DNA of 64,000 nt from Fibrobacteria bacterium (GCA_017881725.1 JADGQO010000026.1:1-64000), one strand, 5' to 3'; counted from the stretch's first letter, positions 35,904-45,614 are shown. The notes: generated by a model from the sequence alone, not told the origin. A program made the numbers and translations.

Positions 35904-35945
35904 TATATTGTGCGCCTCAGCACAGTCCAATGCCTGAGGGAATTA
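35904..35945 (+). promoter_or_regulatory. Candidate vgrG promoter and Shine-Dalgarno-masking hairpin
   Basis: A -10-like TATATT at 35904-35909 is followed by CCTCAG (35915-35920) and CTGAGG (35934-35939), an inverted repeat with a 13-base loop. The right arm contains most of the GAGGG ribosome binding site (35936-35940) of the first vgrG. A transcript starting near 35915 would begin with this hairpin. Confidence 0.4.
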
Positions 35946-38044
35946 TGGCTTCAGCGGATACATCGGTTTTTTCCTTCCAGGTGGGATCCAATCCCCTGGA
36001 CACCTTTCGCGTTATTGATTTCATCGGCCAGGAAGCCCTGTCGGAATGCTTCGTGTTCACCGTGCGGGCGGTGGCCTTTGATTTTGAATTGAAATACGAC
36101 GACGGCATCGGAGCTGCGGCCACGCTGTTTGTCCGCGGGAAAGACTTCGAGGTCAAGCATTACGGCTTCATCACGGGATTCACGCAAGTTCCGGACAGCG
36201 ACGGCACCGTGGCGCTGAATTCGACCTTTGAATTCACCGTGGAGCCGCGCGTCAAAATCATGTCGTACATGGTCCAAAGCCGGATTTTCCAGAACCAGAA
36301 CGTCTTGGAAATCCTTTCCGCCGTCATCGGCGATTACGTGAAGGAAGGGACGGATTTCAAGATTGACGCGAAATTCGAAGCTTCCGGCCAGGATTACGCC
36401 AAGCGCGAATTCACGGTGCAATACAACGAGTCGGATCTCGATTTCATCCAGCGTTTGATGGAGGACGAAGGGCTCTTTTACTTCTTCAACCATGAAGGCG
36501 ACCGCGAGGTGATGATCATCACCAATAAAAAAGAAGCGGTCAAACCCCTGCCCAATTCCCCCAAATTGCCCTTCATTCCCGATACGGGCATGCATTTCGA
36601 GGCACAGGAATTCGTCCGGGCCATGTCCCGGAGCTCCAAATTCGTGACGGGACGGACGACGGTTAAAGATTATAACTATCGCACGCCCGACGTGAAGGTC
36701 GTGGGGTTTTTTGAGATGGAAGGGCCGGGAGAGTATTATCATTTCGGCGATCATGTGAAAACCACAGATGAAGCCAAACGCCTGGCGCAAATCCGGACCG
36801 AGATGTTCGCTTGCGACCGCGAAGTATACCGCGGCGAAGGCGTGTTCCGTTCCGCTTGCCCGGGTTACCGCTTTACCTTGGAAAAAGCCGACGCGGAAGG
36901 CTTCAACGGCGATTACCTGATCACGCGCGTGACCCACAAAGGCGGGGAAAGCGACGCCGTGGACGCGGTAAAAGGCCCTACCGCCCACTACACGAACAAC
37001 TTCGAGGCCATTCCCGCCATTACGCAGTTCCGGCCCCCATTGGTCACGCCCAAGCCCAAAGCGCCGGGCATCCTGACCGCCAAGGTAGACGGACAAAAGG
37101 GCGCCTACGCCTACCTGGACGAAGAAGGCCGCTACCGCATGAAGCTATTCTTCGACCGCAGCGAGGACAAGGACGGCAAGGCCAGCAAAGCCATCCGCCT
37201 GGCGCAGCCCTACGCGGGCGCGGGCTACGGCATGCATTTTCCGTTGCACACGGATACGGAAATCGCCGTGGGCTTCGTGGATGGTGATCTCGACCGGCCG
37301 ATAGGGCTCGGCGCGATACCGAACCCGTCCAAAGGCACGCCCGTGAAGGCCGGCAACAAGAGCCAGAACATGATCAAGTCCCACTCGGGGCATTCGGTCA
37401 CCTTGGACGACAAGGAAGGCAAGACCGGCATCCATATCGTGACCTCCGGCGGGCATGCCGTGGGCATGGACGACAGCGCCGACAGTAAGGGCTACAACGT
37501 CAAGACTTCCGGCGGCAACAGCATCGCCGCCGACGACAAGAACAAGAACATCGACATCAAGACCACCGGCGGCATGGAGTTGAAGCTCGATGATCAGGGA
37601 ACGACCATCATCTTGGTCACCACGGGCAAGAACACGCTGGAGATGAAGGACGGCGGCCACGTCGTCACGCTTTCGGACGGTTCGGGAAACATCTCGCTCA
37701 CCATGAACGGCGACTCCGGCAAAGTGGAATTGAAAGCCAGCGCGGAGATCAAGCTGACGGTCGGCGCCGCGAGCCTGACCATGAAAAGCGACGGCACCAT
37801 CGAGCTGAACGGCAAGGACGTGAAAGTAACGGGGGCCGCTTCCGTGCAATTGGATGGCGGACCGAAAGGCTCCTTCACAGCCGTGGATTTGGCTTTGAAA
37901 GGAACGGGATCCGCCAATCTGGCCGGGGCGAAGGTGGATGTCAAAGCGGATACGATGTTGAATTTGAAAGGGGCGGCAATCATGTCCGATGCCTCCGCAG
38001 TCAATACCATCAAAGGCGGCGCGGCCGTCATGCTCAATCCTTAA
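35945..38044 (+). CDS. vgrG: T6SS spike protein VgrG (copy 1)
   Basis: A 699-residue VgrG. The gp27-like base is recognisable (FTVQYNESDLDFIQRLMEDEGLFYFF), then a gp5 OB fold (MHFPLHTDTEIAVGFVDGDLDRPIGLGAIPNPS) and a long spike of short repeats such as VTLDDKEGK, AVGMDDS, IAADDKNKNIDIKT that build a triple beta-helix. It ends with NTIKGGAAVMLNP, much like copy 2 (NTIKG then VMIN). ATG at 35945 behind GAGGG is preferred over 35930. It leads effector module A. Confidence 0.92.
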   Translation: MASADTSVFSFQVGSNPLDTFRVIDFIGQEALSECFVFTVRAVAFDFELKYDDGIGAAATLFVRGKDFEVKHYGFITGFTQVPDSDGTVALNSTFEFTVEPRVKIMSYMVQSRIFQNQNVLEILSAVIGDYVKEGTDFKIDAKFEASGQDYAKREFTVQYNESDLDFIQRLMEDEGLFYFFNHEGDREVMIITNKKEAVKPLPNSPKLPFIPDTGMHFEAQEFVRAMSRSSKFVTGRTTVKDYNYRTPDVKVVGFFEMEGPGEYYHFGDHVKTTDEAKRLAQIRTEMFACDREVYRGEGVFRSACPGYRFTLEKADAEGFNGDYLITRVTHKGGESDAVDAVKGPTAHYTNNFEAIPAITQFRPPLVTPKPKAPGILTAKVDGQKGAYAYLDEEGRYRMKLFFDRSEDKDGKASKAIRLAQPYAGAGYGMHFPLHTDTEIAVGFVDGDLDRPIGLGAIPNPSKGTPVKAGNKSQNMIKSHSGHSVTLDDKEGKTGIHIVTSGGHAVGMDDSADSKGYNVKTSGGNSIAADDKNKNIDIKTTGGMELKLDDQGTTIILVTTGKNTLEMKDGGHVVTLSDGSGNISLTMNGDSGKVELKASAEIKLTVGAASLTMKSDGTIELNGKDVKVTGAASVQLDGGPKGSFTAVDLALKGTGSANLAGAKVDVKADTMLNLKGAAIMSDASAVNTIKGGAAVMLNP

Positions 38045-38065
38045 TGCCGGCTCCGAGGTAACACT

Positions 38066-39241
38066 TTGGCTACGGTATCATCCATGTCACCTCGCAACGA
38101 GCACCCTTCGGACGGCGCCGGAGTTTCCCCTCCCGCGCATGGGAACGCGAAGCGCAAGGCCGCCTATGCCATGCTTCCGGGCCAAGATGATCTAGGTCAA
38201 CCCATATTCTCCGTACTGGTCAAACGCACCTACGACATCGTTCCGGATAAGCCCGTCACGCGCGCGCAAAAAGACGAGCCGCTTACCGAAATTGATCGCT
38301 ATTACGATATGGGCGATCCGCAAACCTCCACGGTCCAATTCGAAAGTGATTTGGTCCCCTACAAGGCCCTGACCGATGTGGTCTTCATCGGCAAGGCGCT
38401 GGCACCGGAGGGCAAGCCCGTATACGGCATGGACGTGGGCATCCAGGTGGAAGGCTTGGGCGCGAAAATCGTACGCGTAATAGGTCCGCGGCGTTGCGTT
38501 TATCAGAACGGCCGGCCGCCCATCTTCACGCCGCCCGAGCCGTTCACGGAAATGGAAATCCGTTACGACAATGCCTACGGGGGCAAAGACAAGAAAAGCC
38601 TGCCGGATTTTCCTTTCCATTATCCGCGCAACGACATGGGCAAGGGCTTCGCTCTGAAAAACCGGAAGGACTTGATCGAGGGCATGGAATTGCCCACCAT
38701 CGAGGATCCAGCCGATATGCTGACTCCGGATCGCATCATCATCGATGGACCCGAGAACTGGCATAAGGCGCCCATGCCCTTTGGACTGGGCTGGTTCCCG
38801 CGCACGGGCTATCCGCGCGCATTCTACGCGGGCTCGGTGCCGGGTTTCATCTATCCCGGCACGGTGACCAAGGAGGAATTCCTCGGTTACGTCGTAAAGG
38901 ATCATATCGCCCTGGCCCGCCGGTTTAAATTGCCGGGCTTTGATCCCCGCTTCCTGCAAGGTGCGTCCCAAGGCCTGTCGTTGCCGCGTCTGGCGGGTAA
39001 GGAAACCTTGAAGTTACGGGGCCTTACCGTGGAAGGCATGCTGAAATTTTCCCTGCCCGACGAAATGCCCAAGCTGCAAATGGACATCGGCTTCGGAGCC
39101 AAGGACATGGAACCGGTCCTGGATACCGTTTGCATCCGCGGCGAGGAGCGCCAGGTGGATTTGGTGTGGCGCGGATCGCAGGTCTATCCGGGCCTGGATT
39201 GGCTGCCGGAGATGACGACGCTCGTGGTCAAGGTGGATTGA
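38066..39241 (+). CDS. DUF2169 family T6SS accessory protein (copy 1)
   Basis: A 391-residue protein matching DUF2169: paired strands around VLVKRTYDIVP, FESDLVPYKALTDVVFIGKA, ENAYGG-type NAYGGKD, FHYPRNDMGKGFAL and the C-terminal DLVWRGSQVYPGLDWLPEMTTL. DUF2169 genes sit with vgrG and PAAR genes and are thought to act as adaptors that help load effectors. The start is TTG at 38066 with GAGG 7 bases before it; ATG at 38087 lacks a site. The first 30 residues are a Pro/Ser-rich extension. Confidence 0.8.
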   Translation: MATVSSMSPRNEHPSDGAGVSPPAHGNAKRKAAYAMLPGQDDLGQPIFSVLVKRTYDIVPDKPVTRAQKDEPLTEIDRYYDMGDPQTSTVQFESDLVPYKALTDVVFIGKALAPEGKPVYGMDVGIQVEGLGAKIVRVIGPRRCVYQNGRPPIFTPPEPFTEMEIRYDNAYGGKDKKSLPDFPFHYPRNDMGKGFALKNRKDLIEGMELPTIEDPADMLTPDRIIIDGPENWHKAPMPFGLGWFPRTGYPRAFYAGSVPGFIYPGTVTKEEFLGYVVKDHIALARRFKLPGFDPRFLQGASQGLSLPRLAGKETLKLRGLTVEGMLKFSLPDEMPKLQMDIGFGAKDMEPVLDTVCIRGEERQVDLVWRGSQVYPGLDWLPEMTTLVVKVD

Positions 39242-39262
39242 GATGCGCCGAGGCGATTTCCA

Positions 39263-40342
39263 ATGACCGTCCGCAAAGTATTCCTGCCGGGGCAGACGCC
39301 GGAAGGCCAACATATTTACAGCCTGATCACCAAGCGTTCCTACGATATCGTGCCGGGCGGAATGTGCGTGCGGGCCAAGGACGACAATAAACTCTTTCCG
39401 GCCGACGTGCATTTCGGCGATCCGAACAATTCCTCCGTGCGCTTCGAGACGGACTATATCCCCTTCAAGCTGCAAACGGACGTAGCTTTCGACGGCAAAG
39501 CCTATTCCCTGGGCGGCACTCCGGTGCTGAATTTGATGACGTCCATCACCGTCGGCAAGGTGAAAAAAGAATTGCTCGTAGTGGGCGATCGCACCTGCCG
39601 CTTCGCGGACGGCGGACGCATCGCGGCTTCGGCCCCATCGCCCTTCGCGACCATGGAATTGCGCAGCGAGAACGCCTATGGCGGCGTCGACGTGTACTCG
39701 GATCCGAAAATGGCTTTCGCCTATCCGCGCAACAAATTGGGCAAGGGTTTCGTCGTCAAGCCCACGCCGAAATCGCTTTTCAATTTGCCATTGCCTAACT
39801 TGGAAGACCCGAAGGATCGCATTACGGCCGAGCGCCTGTGCATTTTGGAAATGAAGAATTGGGAGAAGCAACCTTTGCCCGCCGGGTTCGGATGGTATTC
39901 CAAATACAGCCCGCCGCGCATGAACCTGATGGGTGTGATGCCCGCCGACGTGCCCCTGGAAAAGGAATTGCGCGAAGCCAACGCGGCGCTGCTTAGCGGC
40001 AAGAACAAAGAGTTGTATCTCAACAATCCCCTGCCCAAAATGGACTTCCGTTTTTTCAACGGCGCGGCTCCGGGGCTGTCCATGCCCTATCTGACGGGCA
40101 CGGAAGGCGTGCGCCTGGAAAATCTGTCGCCGGAAGGCGTGCTGGAATTCCAATTGCCGGGGGAAACGCCCAAGGTACGTATCGATATGGGACAGGGCAC
40201 GCAAGAGCCGCAGGCTTTCCTGCATACCGTGCAAATCCATGGCGAGACGCGGCAAGTCGATATGGTGTGGCGCGCCAGCGTGACCTATCCCGGCCCCGAC
40301 TGGCTGCCGGAAATGACCATGCTGGACTTGAGCCTGGAGTAA
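39263..40342 (+). CDS. DUF2169 family T6SS accessory protein (copy 2)
   Basis: A 359-residue paralogue of the preceding gene with the same ordered blocks: SLITKRSYDIVPGG, FETDYIPFKLQTDVAFDGKA, SENAYGGVD, FAYPRNKLGKGFVV, RFFNGAAPGLS and DMVWRASVTYPGPDWLPEMTML. GAGGCG lies 8 bases before the ATG. Two adjacent DUF2169 genes suggest either two adaptor functions or a hetero-oligomer. Confidence 0.8.
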   Translation: MTVRKVFLPGQTPEGQHIYSLITKRSYDIVPGGMCVRAKDDNKLFPADVHFGDPNNSSVRFETDYIPFKLQTDVAFDGKAYSLGGTPVLNLMTSITVGKVKKELLVVGDRTCRFADGGRIAASAPSPFATMELRSENAYGGVDVYSDPKMAFAYPRNKLGKGFVVKPTPKSLFNLPLPNLEDPKDRITAERLCILEMKNWEKQPLPAGFGWYSKYSPPRMNLMGVMPADVPLEKELREANAALLSGKNKELYLNNPLPKMDFRFFNGAAPGLSMPYLTGTEGVRLENLSPEGVLEFQLPGETPKVRIDMGQGTQEPQAFLHTVQIHGETRQVDMVWRASVTYPGPDWLPEMTMLDLSLE

Positions 40343-40345
40343 ATC

Positions 40346-40744
40346 ATGACCACCACCTATTCGCCCACGGGAGGACGCTTTATCTACATCTTCGCCGGAC
40401 TGATGATCGCCGGAGTGATCCTCTGGTACGCCTACCGCTTCGCAGACGGCGGCTTCCTGGCCGAACAAGAGGCGCAAGCTTCCGTGCTTGGCAAGGAGCA
40501 TGTCCCGCCAAGTGAGAAATCCATGCTGCAGAATATCGGCGGCGTGAACCAATTCGTGAAGGTGGCCATTCCGGAAACCTGGTTGTTGAACCTGGACATC
40601 GCCGGAAAAACCGCGCAAGCGGCCGTCGACCAGGAAGAGTTCCGAAAACGGATGACGGGGGAATCGGTCAAAGTGCGGTTCAAGCGAAAGCGCATTTCGG
40701 GTAACTTACAAGTTACCCAGTATCTCGGAAAGGAAGGCGGCTGA
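40346..40744 (+). CDS. Small single-span membrane protein in T6SS module A
   Basis: A 132-residue protein with one helix (about residues 12-30, FIYIFAGLMIAGVILWYAYRF) and a mostly hydrophilic C-terminal domain with basic patches (VRFKRKRISGNLQV). No family recognised. It starts 3 bases after the second DUF2169 stop and ends one base before the PAAR-like gene, so it is part of the module A transcript. It might help insertion or chaperoning of the membrane segments of the following protein (inference). Confidence 0.55.
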   Translation: MTTTYSPTGGRFIYIFAGLMIAGVILWYAYRFADGGFLAEQEAQASVLGKEHVPPSEKSMLQNIGGVNQFVKVAIPETWLLNLDIAGKTAQAAVDQEEFRKRMTGESVKVRFKRKRISGNLQVTQYLGKEGG

Positions 40745-40745
40745 C

Positions 40746-41549
40746 ATGCCCCTCTTTCCCGCCGTCACCATGGGCACGGCCATCGTGGGCTTGGATATCC
40801 ACGCCCAAATCATCCCTCCCGCGCCCGCGCCCATACCCACCCCGGAGCCGTATGCCGGTTCCGTCTTCATGTGGATGACGCCGAAATTCCCCATGGGCAA
40901 CGTCTTCATCAACAGCAAGCCCGCCTGCGCGGTCGGTGCGATGGGATATTCCATGCACGTCCCCCTCGGGGCGCCGGTGCTGCCCACCAATCCCTCTTAT
41001 TGGGCTAGGTACCTGACCCATGTGGCCATGGGCTTAACCCTGGCCGGCCTCACCATCTTCGCCAACATGGCGATCGCGGCGCTGTCTTCGCTCCTGCCCT
41101 TGCCCAAGGCGGCGGAATCTTTTGTTAAAGACGTCACGGGCATCGACACGACGGACGCGTTGACATTTTGCAATACCACCATGACGGCCTTCGCCTCCTT
41201 CACGCAATGGCAGACCTGGGTTAAACTGTTGATGCCGCCCATGCCATTTCCGGGTGCGCAAGGCTCCACGGCGGTAGGTAGCCCCAATGTTACGGTAAAC
41301 GGCGGAGCGCTGGCTTTTTGCGCGCCGTTGATGGCCACGTCTTGCAGCGATATTCCCGTGGTTCCAAACGCCGCTACGCTGGGATTTTCCAACGTGATGG
41401 TGGGCGTGAGCGTGGCCGCCTTGGTGCGGGGGTTGGCTGTGAACGCGGCGAAGGCGGGGATTGCCAAGGGGCTGAGCGCGGGCGTGGCGAAGTTGACGGC
41501 GCCCCCGGCCAAACCCGTGGAAGGCCAGGAGGATTGTGGATGCGGATGA
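40746..41549 (+). CDS. PAAR-like (DUF4150-type) protein with membrane helices
   Basis: A 267-residue protein. The start (MPLFPAVTMGTAIVGLDIHAQIIPPAP) and the later segment VTVNGGALAFCAPLMATSCSDIPVVPNAAT resemble DUF4150/PAAR-like spike tips. Between them lies a hydrophobic region with one or two helices (about residues 85-120), and it ends in the cysteine cluster DCGCG. Such proteins cap VgrG and hold or translocate a toxin. The RHS toxin gene follows after 15 bases, so this is probably its tip or carrier. Confidence 0.65.
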   Translation: MPLFPAVTMGTAIVGLDIHAQIIPPAPAPIPTPEPYAGSVFMWMTPKFPMGNVFINSKPACAVGAMGYSMHVPLGAPVLPTNPSYWARYLTHVAMGLTLAGLTIFANMAIAALSSLLPLPKAAESFVKDVTGIDTTDALTFCNTTMTAFASFTQWQTWVKLLMPPMPFPGAQGSTAVGSPNVTVNGGALAFCAPLMATSCSDIPVVPNAATLGFSNVMVGVSVAALVRGLAVNAAKAGIAKGLSAGVAKLTAPPAKPVEGQEDCGCG

Positions 41550-41564
41550 TTTCCAGGACCGACC

Positions 41565-44500
41565 ATGCCGATTGATGTCGCCTCCGGAGCGGTCCACTTC
41601 GATACTGAGGATATCAAACTTGCCGGTCGGTTTCCCCTTTCGTGGGGCAGAACCTACCATACCAATCTCAAAGGCGAGTCCGACTCCCACCTTGGACCGG
41701 GTTGGACGAATCGATACTTTTCGAAACTCACCCGCCTCGGCAAGGACTACCATTTCCGGAATCCGGGCGGATCCGTCATCGTGTTCCCCGATCCCGAAGA
41801 TACCGTGGACCGCCAGGGAATCATCCGGGACTTCGGAAGCTACCATGAAATTTCCCGGAAGGGAATCTTTCTGCAGATTACCCAATGGGGCGTGGACGGA
41901 GCCATTACCAAATTCACGTTTCAACCGGAACGAAACGGACAGTGGTGGCCCCTGCGAACGATCGAGGATGCTTGCGGAAATGGCTTGGAGATGGCCTGGG
42001 ACGAACAGGGAAGGCTCAAAGGCATACGGCAAAAGCATGAGAAACGGACCTTGGCGATCGCCTATTCGAACAAGGGTTGCGTCGCCTCCGTTGCCTTTCG
42101 ATATCCGGATGGACGTCAGCAGATTCTTGCAAAATACGACTTTGATACTCTAGGACAATTGGTCTCCGCCCAGGACGCGCTCGGATTCACCGAACGCTAC
42201 GAATATGATCCGGCCGGGATGGTAACCCGTGTCCTGGCTAAAGACGGCGGCGTCCTGAATTTCAAATACGATGACCTCGGAAGATGCATCCGCAGCGGCG
42301 GCCTGGGTAATTACGATCTAAAAATCCTCCGGTACATGGCGCATATCAACCAGACCGAAGTGAAGAACAGCCTGGGGAAATCACACCACTATGTATGGCT
42401 GCCCTCGGGCCAGGTCACGGTGCATATTGATCCGCTAGGCGCAAAAACCGAGACCGAATACGACGACCATGGCCGCGTCCTGTCCAAAACCGGCCCTTTG
42501 GGCGGAAAAACAGTTTATGCGTTTGATGCAGAGGGCAACCGCGCCAAGCTCATCGATCCGCAGGGCAACGAAAGCGTATTCGAATACAATGCTTCCCATC
42601 AGCCCACCAGGTTTATCGGAGCGGATGGATTCGGTTGGGAAAAGACCTATAACGAATTCAATCGCCCGCTAACGGCCACTGATGAGCTCGGAAATGTTTC
42701 CAGCATCGAATACGACAGCTTAGGCAACCCCGTGCTTTTAAAGAGATCGGATGGCGCCGTTTCCAAACGGACCTATTCCGAATCCGGAAACCTGATTGCA
42801 AAAACGGATTGGAAGGGTCGGAAAACCCTTTTCGATCATGATGAATTCGGCAGGATTATCAACCGCCGCAATCCCGACGGAAAAACCTCGACCACCCAAT
42901 ACGATCTTCTCGGCCGGATTGTCCAAGTCGGCTATGACTCCGGAAAAACGGTCAAGTATCAATATGATGCCGGCAGCAACGTCATCCTGATCAAGAGCTC
43001 GGCGGAAAATCCAGTCGCTTTCAGATACGGAACCTGCCGCCGCCTTTTGGAAAAAAAATACGGCAACGGCCGGACAGTCAAATACGCTTGGGGCAGCGAA
43101 CCCGAGCGCTTGGAATCCGTGATCAATGAGGTGGGCGAGACATACACGTTCGAGTACGATCCCTGCGATCGAGTCATCGCCGAAACCGGTTTCGACAATC
43201 GTAGGACCTCTTTCAAATTCGATCTCGCCGGCGGCTGCATCCGCAGGACCAATAACCTTGGTCAAGCCATCGACCGGGAACTCGACCTCATGGGCCGCTT
43301 GGTCAAGGAGACAGTCCAAGGCGAGGCGCCAGCCTCCTTCCGATATGATATATCGGGGAAACTCCTTACCGCGACCAATGCGTGGAGCGCGATCAAATTC
43401 GAACGCGATGCCGCCGGCCGGATCATAAAGGAAGATCAAAACGGATTTTCCATCTCCAGGAAATTCAGTTCCCGCGACGAGGTTTTGCGGCTGGAAACGG
43501 ATGCCGGGATCCATTTCGAATACGGCTATGATGAAAACGGGGAAATAGCCTCCGTCGACGCCAATGGGCTCAGCACGTTTTCCTATTCACGCGATGAACG
43601 CGCGCAAGTCGTTGCCGTGGAACTCCCCGGTGAGGCTCGGCTGGAGCAGTCCTACGACTCCCGAGGAAGGTTGTTGAAACAATCCGTTTCCGGAACCGGA
43701 TCCGGGAGTTTGCGGTCGCCCCCGCTGATTGAACGGGAATACGCATACGACGAAACCAACATGCCGCTTTCGATTACGGATAGCCGATGGGGAAAGACCC
43801 GCTATTCCCATGACGATGCGATGCGGTTGCTCCAATTCGTGACCGACGGAACCAGGATCGATTATTCACTGAATCCAGCCGGCGATCCGATTTCGTTACT
43901 CCGAAACGGGGGCGAGGAAGCGCGCTTCAGTTTTGATCCAGGCGGCGCCCTGAATCGGCAGGGTGACTTCGTGTATGAATTCGATGGGGCCGGTCGCTTG
44001 GTTTCCAAATTCAGCGCATCGGAAAGGGATTCGTCCAGGAAATGGACCTATTCCTGGGATGCGAAAGATCGCCTTCGCGGCGTCTTGACTCCAACGGGCG
44101 AATCCTGGGAGTATGCCTATGATCCATTCGGCAGGAGATGCCTGAAAAAAAGCGCGGAGCGGGAAATCCGATACATCTGGGATAAGGATGTCCTACTTCA
44201 CGAACTCGAATCGGGAAAAGAAACCCGGACCTGGGGATTCGAACCGAACGGTTTCCGGCCCTTGTTCAAAATCCAGGGTGGTTCGCTTTTTTCCATACTT
44301 CTCGATCATTTGGGCACGCCCCTGGAAATGCTGGATTCTGGTTCCAAAATCGTTTGGAGCATTCACTATGATCCGTGGGGAAATCCACTAGCGGGAAAGG
44401 GAACGCTTGAAGATTGCCCGCTTCGCTTCCAAGGCCAATACTTTGACGCGGAATCGGGTCTCCATTATAATCGCTTCCGTTACTATGATCCGCAAACGGG

Positions 44501-44969
44501 ACGGTTCATTTCCCAGGATCCGATTTTATTGGATGGCGGTCTTTCCGCCTATCAGTACAGCCCCAACCCCACGCGGTGGGTCGACCCGTTGGGACTCTGT
44601 CCGGAGAAAATATATCGAGCGATGAGTGAAGAAGATTTCAAGGAGCTCAAGCGTACGGGTAGGATGCCTGGAACCGGGGAAACTTCGACGTCCCCAAACC
44701 GGGAATTTTCGGAAGATTATCGAGGCGTGCTGGTGGAGTTCGAGCTCAAACCGGGGACGATAGCCAAGCTAGAGGCCATTGGAGTCACTGACGGTACCCC
44801 CGATACACGTTCAAAATACCCTGATATGCCGATTGGGGAAAAGGGTTGGAATCAGACGAATGCCCGCTTCAAGGAAGAAAACGGCCAAACGAATATTCAA
44901 TTGGGGAAAGGCGACGCCCTTGACACGTTCAACGATAATATAACGGGGTACAATGTCTTACGTCCCTAG
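41565..44969 (+). CDS. RHS-repeat polymorphic toxin with C-terminal ART-like domain
   Basis: A 1134-residue protein. The N-terminus is DUF6531-like (SGAVHFDTEDIKLAGRFPLSWGRTYHT), followed by many YD repeats (YEYDPAGM, YEYDEAGN-type) that form a closed shell. The RHS core ends with GQYFDAESGLHYNRFRYYDPQTGRFISQDP and VDPLGL near residue 1011, the self-cleavage and toxin boundary. The last 120 residues carry YRAMSEEDFKEL, TSTSPNREFSEDYRGVLVEFEL and LGKGDALDTFNDNI. The spaced Arg, STS and Glu suggest an ADP-ribosyltransferase of the R-S-E type; this is inference. Its 3' end overlaps an immunity candidate by 17 bases. Confidence 0.85.
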   Translation: MPIDVASGAVHFDTEDIKLAGRFPLSWGRTYHTNLKGESDSHLGPGWTNRYFSKLTRLGKDYHFRNPGGSVIVFPDPEDTVDRQGIIRDFGSYHEISRKGIFLQITQWGVDGAITKFTFQPERNGQWWPLRTIEDACGNGLEMAWDEQGRLKGIRQKHEKRTLAIAYSNKGCVASVAFRYPDGRQQILAKYDFDTLGQLVSAQDALGFTERYEYDPAGMVTRVLAKDGGVLNFKYDDLGRCIRSGGLGNYDLKILRYMAHINQTEVKNSLGKSHHYVWLPSGQVTVHIDPLGAKTETEYDDHGRVLSKTGPLGGKTVYAFDAEGNRAKLIDPQGNESVFEYNASHQPTRFIGADGFGWEKTYNEFNRPLTATDELGNVSSIEYDSLGNPVLLKRSDGAVSKRTYSESGNLIAKTDWKGRKTLFDHDEFGRIINRRNPDGKTSTTQYDLLGRIVQVGYDSGKTVKYQYDAGSNVILIKSSAENPVAFRYGTCRRLLEKKYGNGRTVKYAWGSEPERLESVINEVGETYTFEYDPCDRVIAETGFDNRRTSFKFDLAGGCIRRTNNLGQAIDRELDLMGRLVKETVQGEAPASFRYDISGKLLTATNAWSAIKFERDAAGRIIKEDQNGFSISRKFSSRDEVLRLETDAGIHFEYGYDENGEIASVDANGLSTFSYSRDERAQVVAVELPGEARLEQSYDSRGRLLKQSVSGTGSGSLRSPPLIEREYAYDETNMPLSITDSRWGKTRYSHDDAMRLLQFVTDGTRIDYSLNPAGDPISLLRNGGEEARFSFDPGGALNRQGDFVYEFDGAGRLVSKFSASERDSSRKWTYSWDAKDRLRGVLTPTGESWEYAYDPFGRRCLKKSAEREIRYIWDKDVLLHELESGKETRTWGFEPNGFRPLFKIQGGSLFSILLDHLGTPLEMLDSGSKIVWSIHYDPWGNPLAGKGTLEDCPLRFQGQYFDAESGLHYNRFRYYDPQTGRFISQDPILLDGGLSAYQYSPNPTRWVDPLGLCPEKIYRAMSEEDFKELKRTGRMPGTGETSTSPNREFSEDYRGVLVEFELKPGTIAKLEAIGVTDGTPDTRSKYPDMPIGEKGWNQTNARFKEENGQTNIQLGKGDALDTFNDNITGYNVLRP

Positions 44970-45519
44970 CCGGAAAACAAAACTCGTCTATGACTTGATG
45001 AACAAACGCATCTCCGAAGAACAATTTTTCCTGGAATTCCCGGCGGTCAGGGAAAAAATTGGCATGGTGATATTGGATCTACTCGAATGCGGGCTTGCAG
45101 AAAAGAACGCGGACCTGATTGAAAGCGCTATTCCGCTTGCTTACCGGTACGGTCTTTCCAACGAATATTTGGGCGCGTTCAATATTCTGGCTTTAGTACC
45201 CTGGCATTTTCGACATGAAGACGTGGTTTTTGCCCTTGGACTCTTGAAGGACCCGACCAGCATCGAGGTCCTCGCCAAAACCGCTTTGGCCAAGCACCCT
45301 TACCTCGAGAACGATGAATTCTTTGCATTAGGATCCAAATCCATTTATGTCCTGAGAAATATTGGAACGTCGGAAGCCATTCAGAAAATCGGCGAGTTGG
45401 CCCGGAATGAAAATGAGGTTTTGAAATCGACGGCGATTGGACGGCTGAAGGAAATCGCGAATAAGGGTGAGTCGGATGCCCTAAGAGCGGAGGCCCAATC
45501 ATTATTGAAAATCCCATAG
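44953..45519 (+). CDS. Immunity protein candidate for the RHS toxin (copy 1)
   Basis: A 188-residue soluble protein with no export signal, mostly helical, with blocks resembling HEAT-like pairs (VVFALGLLKDPTSIEVLAKTAL, AIQKIGELARNENEVLKSTAIGRLKEI). It begins inside the last codons of the RHS gene in another frame, the typical place for a cognate immunity gene. A cytosolic location fits protection against a toxin with a cytosolic target. A paralogue follows directly. The immunity role is inferred from position. Confidence 0.65.
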   Translation: MSYVPSRKTKLVYDLMNKRISEEQFFLEFPAVREKIGMVILDLLECGLAEKNADLIESAIPLAYRYGLSNEYLGAFNILALVPWHFRHEDVVFALGLLKDPTSIEVLAKTALAKHPYLENDEFFALGSKSIYVLRNIGTSEAIQKIGELARNENEVLKSTAIGRLKEIANKGESDALRAEAQSLLKIP

Positions 45520-45533
45520 AGAAACTATTTTGA

Positions 45534-45614
45534 ATATTAAAGATCTTGATTCCAAGAACAGCGCCCGAATATTTTCAAAGACAACATTATGATGCCAATG
45601 TCTTACGTCCCTAG
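45534..45614 (+). pseudogene. Possible orphan toxin tail ahead of the second immunity gene
   Basis: In the frame equivalent to the RHS end, 26 codons run ILKILIPRTAPEYFQRQHYD then ANVLRP and stop. The last residues NVLRP and the stop match the RHS C-terminus exactly, while the rest differs. This may be the leftover end of a replaced toxin tip; it is too short to be sure. Confidence 0.3.

Noticed and set aside
39014-40618. 534-codon open frame antisense to the DUF2169 genes
   Set aside because: It runs across two real genes and their junction, with no start signal or domain.
42100-44500. Periodic repeats in the RHS gene considered as a DNA repeat array or CRISPR
   Set aside because: The period is at protein level (YD repeats) with divergent DNA, and no identical repeats with spacers exist.
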